From JALHST01 sp038316335 (lineage in GTDB: Bacteria; Bacteroidota; Bacteroidia; Flavobacteriales; Flavobacteriaceae): a stretch of 24,933 bases of DNA. The stretch covers positions 1 to 24,933 of the forward strand of contig JBBQAM010000055.1 of assembly GCA_038316335.1 (NCBI GenBank), given 5' to 3'. Within the stretch, counting starts at the first letter, position 1; the number at the start of each line of letters is the position of its first letter. Position numbers and translations under genes: made by a program. Below the pieces are notes generated by a model. That model made no database searches and was not told where the DNA came from. It worked only from the letters and a program-made list of their open reading frames with translations. Shown here piece by piece: positions 22,909 through 24,933 of this stretch.

Positions 22909-23541
22909 TTATAGATATTTTTTCAATCGATCTTTTTTATAGCTAGGTACCGAATCATTGTCCATCACCAATCGTAAAATAGCTGGATCTTTTTTAGGGG
23001 AATTCAAAAAATCGAAGAATTGTTTTGTTGTTAGTGGGTTTTCTGATTCCTGAACAAGCTCAAATTCATCCCCTGTTTTCACATAGCCCTCCTCGAGAAT
23101 ACGTACATAGGTTCCAGGGTGGCCGCGTTTAATGTATTGCCGTAAAATTTCCTGGTCACCAAAACGGATTCCTAGTTTGTAACAAGGCTCACGAGGCTGG
23201 GAGACTTGAACCAATGCTGTTCCGATTTTGTAGATGTCCCCGATACGCATCTGGGCATCATCCAAACCTGCCACGGTCAAATTTTCCCCGAACATACCCC
23301 AATCCCATTGCAAATCAGGATAAAGTGCTTTCCAATAGGGATATTCCTCCTTAGAGAATAAGTAGCACGCCTTATTAATTCCACCGTGGTTGACCCGGTT
23401 GATCAACGTGTCATTGGTCACATCCATCGCACCCAAAAACAAGGGTCCAGCAACGGGATACTTAAAAATACCTGTTTGTTCTTCTTTGCCATTCCAAAGA
23501 AAAGTAGTCGGCTTGCCGATATTCGTAGCTATTATTTTCAC
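22909..23541 (-). CDS. MOSC domain protein (YiiM-like)
   Basis: The 210-residue protein matches the stand-alone MOSC family related to the C-terminal domain of molybdenum cofactor sulfurase: NHGGINKACYLFSKEEYPYWK (about 51-71), GMFGENLTVAG (82-92), MRIGDIYKIGTALVQVSQPREPC with the conserved Cys120, and a long helical tail. YiiM and related proteins take part in molybdenum cofactor-dependent reduction of N-hydroxylated compounds. No other molybdenum gene is in the window. It starts 87 nt after the cupin-like gene on the same strand, so co-transcription is possible but not shown. Confidence 0.9.
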   Translation of the reverse strand: MKIIATNIGKPTTFLWNGKEEQTGIFKYPVAGPLFLGAMDVTNDTLINRVNHGGINKACYLFSKEEYPYWKALYPDLQWDWGMFGENLTVAGLDDAQMRIGDIYKIGTALVQVSQPREPCYKLGIRFGDQEILRQYIKRGHPGTYVRILEEGYVKTGDEFELVQESENPLTTKQFFDFLNSPKKDPAILRLVMDNDSVPSYKKDRLKKYL

Positions 23542-23628
23542 CCCCCAAAGATAAGAAAGCCAATTGTATTGACAGTAAGAAAAAAACGTGATCCCTCTAT
23601 TCCCAGATTAGCAATGGCGTTGGGATTA

Positions 23629-24075
23629 TTATTCGATATGGGGGTTATTCGACTTACGATTAAAGGAATGGGTCAAGTATTTTTTGAAAGATTGCTGCTT
23701 AAATTCGGTCATATGGAAAAACAGGATGTCTCCCCCTTTATTTTCCAGATCGCAAATGGCATTATTTTCATCATATTTAATGAAAGCAGAATCCCCTTTT
23801 TCAATACGCATTAGATTGATCCTCCCATCGGCTAATCGAGAGATTGCCAGCCCATTTGTAAAAGCTACCCAATTATAGTCAAATTTTATTTCCCGAAACG
23901 GGAGTCTTTCATTCGGCAAAAGTACTACTTCCCAAATACGAACATTTTCGTTTTCGTATAAAAGGTCGTGACCTAGATCAGTACTTAAATTTTTATCCTT
24001 CACTTCTTTAATAGTTGAAGGATTCCAGGTCTCAAAATTGCCCGGGGCGTTGATCTCTAAAATATTCATTTGCAA
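23629..24075 (-). CDS. Cupin-like protein of unknown function
   Basis: The 148-residue protein has no signal peptide or membrane segment. Residues about 37-122 read as a single cupin-like barrel: DLLYENENVRIWEVVLLPNERLPFREIKFDYNWVAF, then RLADGRINLMRIEKGDSAF, then NKGGDILFFHMTEFK. The usual metal ligands of cupin motif 1 (two His and a Glu) are not clear: the position of HxH is PFREI here, so it may not bind metal in the classic way. A start at either of two close in-frame ATGs (24075 or 24069) is possible. It ends 87 nt before the MOSC gene on the same strand. Function is unknown. Confidence 0.75.
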   Translation of the reverse strand: MQMNILEINAPGNFETWNPSTIKEVKDKNLSTDLGHDLLYENENVRIWEVVLLPNERLPFREIKFDYNWVAFTNGLAISRLADGRINLMRIEKGDSAFIKYDENNAICDLENKGGDILFFHMTEFKQQSFKKYLTHSFNRKSNNPHIE

Positions 24076-24439
24076 TTTTTTTTCTATGAATTAAAGCATT
24101 AGTATAAAAAAAATGGGGGAACTTTTTATTTATAACTAGTAAGCAATTTTCAAATTGTAAGGAATTGATGCCTGACGTAAACTAGTATTGCGAGATGATA
24201 AAGTATACTTTGGAGTTATTGTTTGACCAAAGGTTCGGTTTTTAAACGTAAAAATCAGATTGTAGTATTTGGGAAGAAGTTCTGATTTCTGAAATTAGAA
24301 CCAATTTGTGCTTTGAATCAGTATATCTGGTCGAAATCAGGAATCAGTACGTGAATTAGGAATGCCTTTTCAGGAATGCGAACTCGAAAACAGCCTAATT
24401 TTGCAAGGCTTTTATCCGTAAATTTTATAGGTTGGTCGG
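24076..24439. other. 364-nt intergenic region without a convincing gene
   Basis: No gene, RNA or mobile element was recognised. The motif AGGAAT occurs three times between about 24330 and 24380 in one orientation, and a TAATTTTG octamer at 24396-24403 matches the -7 consensus but has no gene downstream on that strand. The upstream region of the cupin-like gene lies at its left end. Confidence 0.5.
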
Positions 24440-24456
24440 CTAAGCGACCAATTTTT
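24432..24456 (+). terminator. Hairpin with T-run overlapping the AraC gene end
   Basis: A perfect 7-bp stem (TTGGTCG 24432-24438, CGACCAA 24445-24451) with a 6-nt loop is followed by five T on the plus strand. The AraC-type stop codon (24440-24442) lies in the loop. No T-run follows on the minus strand, so it fits poorly as that gene's own terminator. Confidence 0.45.
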
Positions 24457-24933
24457 CCTTGTATTTGGTTGGGGTAGTTCCGGTTTCTTTTTTGAAGGCG
24501 GAATAAAAGGCGCTTTTACTTTTAAAACCGACTTCGCTACAAATACCCTCCATGCTCAGAAAGCTATCGTCATTATTTCTTAATAATACTTCTGCTTTTT
24601 TTATACGGAACTGGTTGACGTATGAATTGAAATTCAGCTTTTTTACGGTATTGATTGCCGTGGATACTAACTTTGGATGCACCTTCAAGCCTTCGGCAAG
24701 TTCCACTATGGTCAATTCTGGATTCATATAATTTTCATGGGCTTGCATATGGGTATCTATTTTCTGCATGAGTTCCTCTAGTTTTTCCGGAACCGAATCC
24801 GCTGCATATTTTGGGTCTAAGGATATGTTCCCCGAAATTTCCGCTGGCAGTTTTTTGGACAGTACCGCCCGCACATTGCGTTGCACGATTCCAAAATAGG
24901 ACACCCAATAAATAGCAATAAGGTCCATAATCG
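24440..24933 (-). CDS. AraC-type regulator, membrane-linked, 5'-partial
   Basis: The frame runs off the right edge; an ATG at 24926-24928 exists but the frame continues upstream, and the first visible residues (MDLIAIYWVSYFGIVQRNV) look like the last membrane helix of a longer N-terminal part rather than a true start. The C-terminal AraC domain is complete: first helix-turn-helix near LTIVELAEGLKVHPKLVSTAIN, second near MEGICSEVGFKSKSAFYSAFKKETG, ending TTPTKYKEKL. Bacteroidota often carry AraC regulators with an N-terminal multi-helix membrane domain, which this fits. A linker of about 60 residues joins helix and DNA-binding domain. Targets are unknown. Confidence 0.85.
   Translation of the reverse strand, partial: IMDLIAIYWVSYFGIVQRNVRAVLSKKLPAEISGNISLDPKYAADSVPEKLEELMQKIDTHMQAHENYMNPELTIVELAEGLKVHPKLVSTAINTVKKLNFNSYVNQFRIKKAEVLLRNNDDSFLSMEGICSEVGFKSKSAFYSAFKKETGTTPTKYKEKLVA

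Noticed and set aside
24396..24456. Small RNA from a TAATTTTG element to the hairpin at 24432
   Set aside because: The octamer is expected several times by chance, and the transcript would be under 50 nt with no other support.

Overview
The window comes from a Bacteroidota bacterium, most likely a marine member of the Flavobacteriaceae. The signs are a type IX secretion (T9SS) locus with a type B sorting domain and a PorP/SprF partner, DUF5916, DUF4369 and DUF819 family proteins, an AraC regulator with a probable membrane N-terminus, and several TAnnTTTG-type -7 promoter elements. I see no rRNA, tRNA, CRISPR array, prophage core genes or intact insertion sequence.

Layout. (1) 1-6751, plus strand: a probable three-gene surface cassette. 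It holds the 3' 1248 codons of a giant modular repeat protein (its 5' end lies outside the window), a secreted Ig-like/calcium-binding-repeat protein with a type B T9SS sorting domain, and a PorP/SprF outer-membrane protein. (2) 6844-8766, plus: idi, a 6-pyruvoyl-tetrahydropterin synthase family gene and manA, closely packed. (3) 8928-9197: a small conserved-looking helical protein with its own promoter and terminator. (4) 9231-13547, minus: a DUF4369 lipoprotein, a DUF819 membrane protein and a CBM9/DUF5916 outer-membrane protein. (5) 13604-16360, minus: a compact locus read in the order SPFH protein, two-TM PH-like protein, DUF4177-like small protein, secreted alpha/beta hydrolase, ribbon-helix-helix (RHH) protein. 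Two of these genes are only 54 and 56 codons long and are easily missed. (6) 16445-18697, minus, a class A penicillin-binding protein, divergent from an S1/P1 nuclease at 18803-19573. (7) 19827-21299, minus: AraC regulator then AlkB dioxygenase. (8) 21513-22097, a small secreted protein; 22160-24075, a DoxX-like protein, a MOSC protein and a cupin-like protein; and the 3' part of a membrane-linked AraC-type regulator running off the right edge.

How the genes may work together. The first cassette is best read as a cell-surface adhesin or filament with dedicated T9SS accessories. Its repeat protein is built from fixed-length modules, each starting with Asp-Asp-Gln, and near-identical copies are shuffled among diverged ones. 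Region 5 is the best candidate for a little-described system: a membrane scaffold (SPFH), a PH-like membrane partner, a periplasmic hydrolase and a small DNA-binding protein that could feed back on an inverted repeat just upstream of the SPFH gene. Functions are inferred from motifs read by eye; no database search was run.
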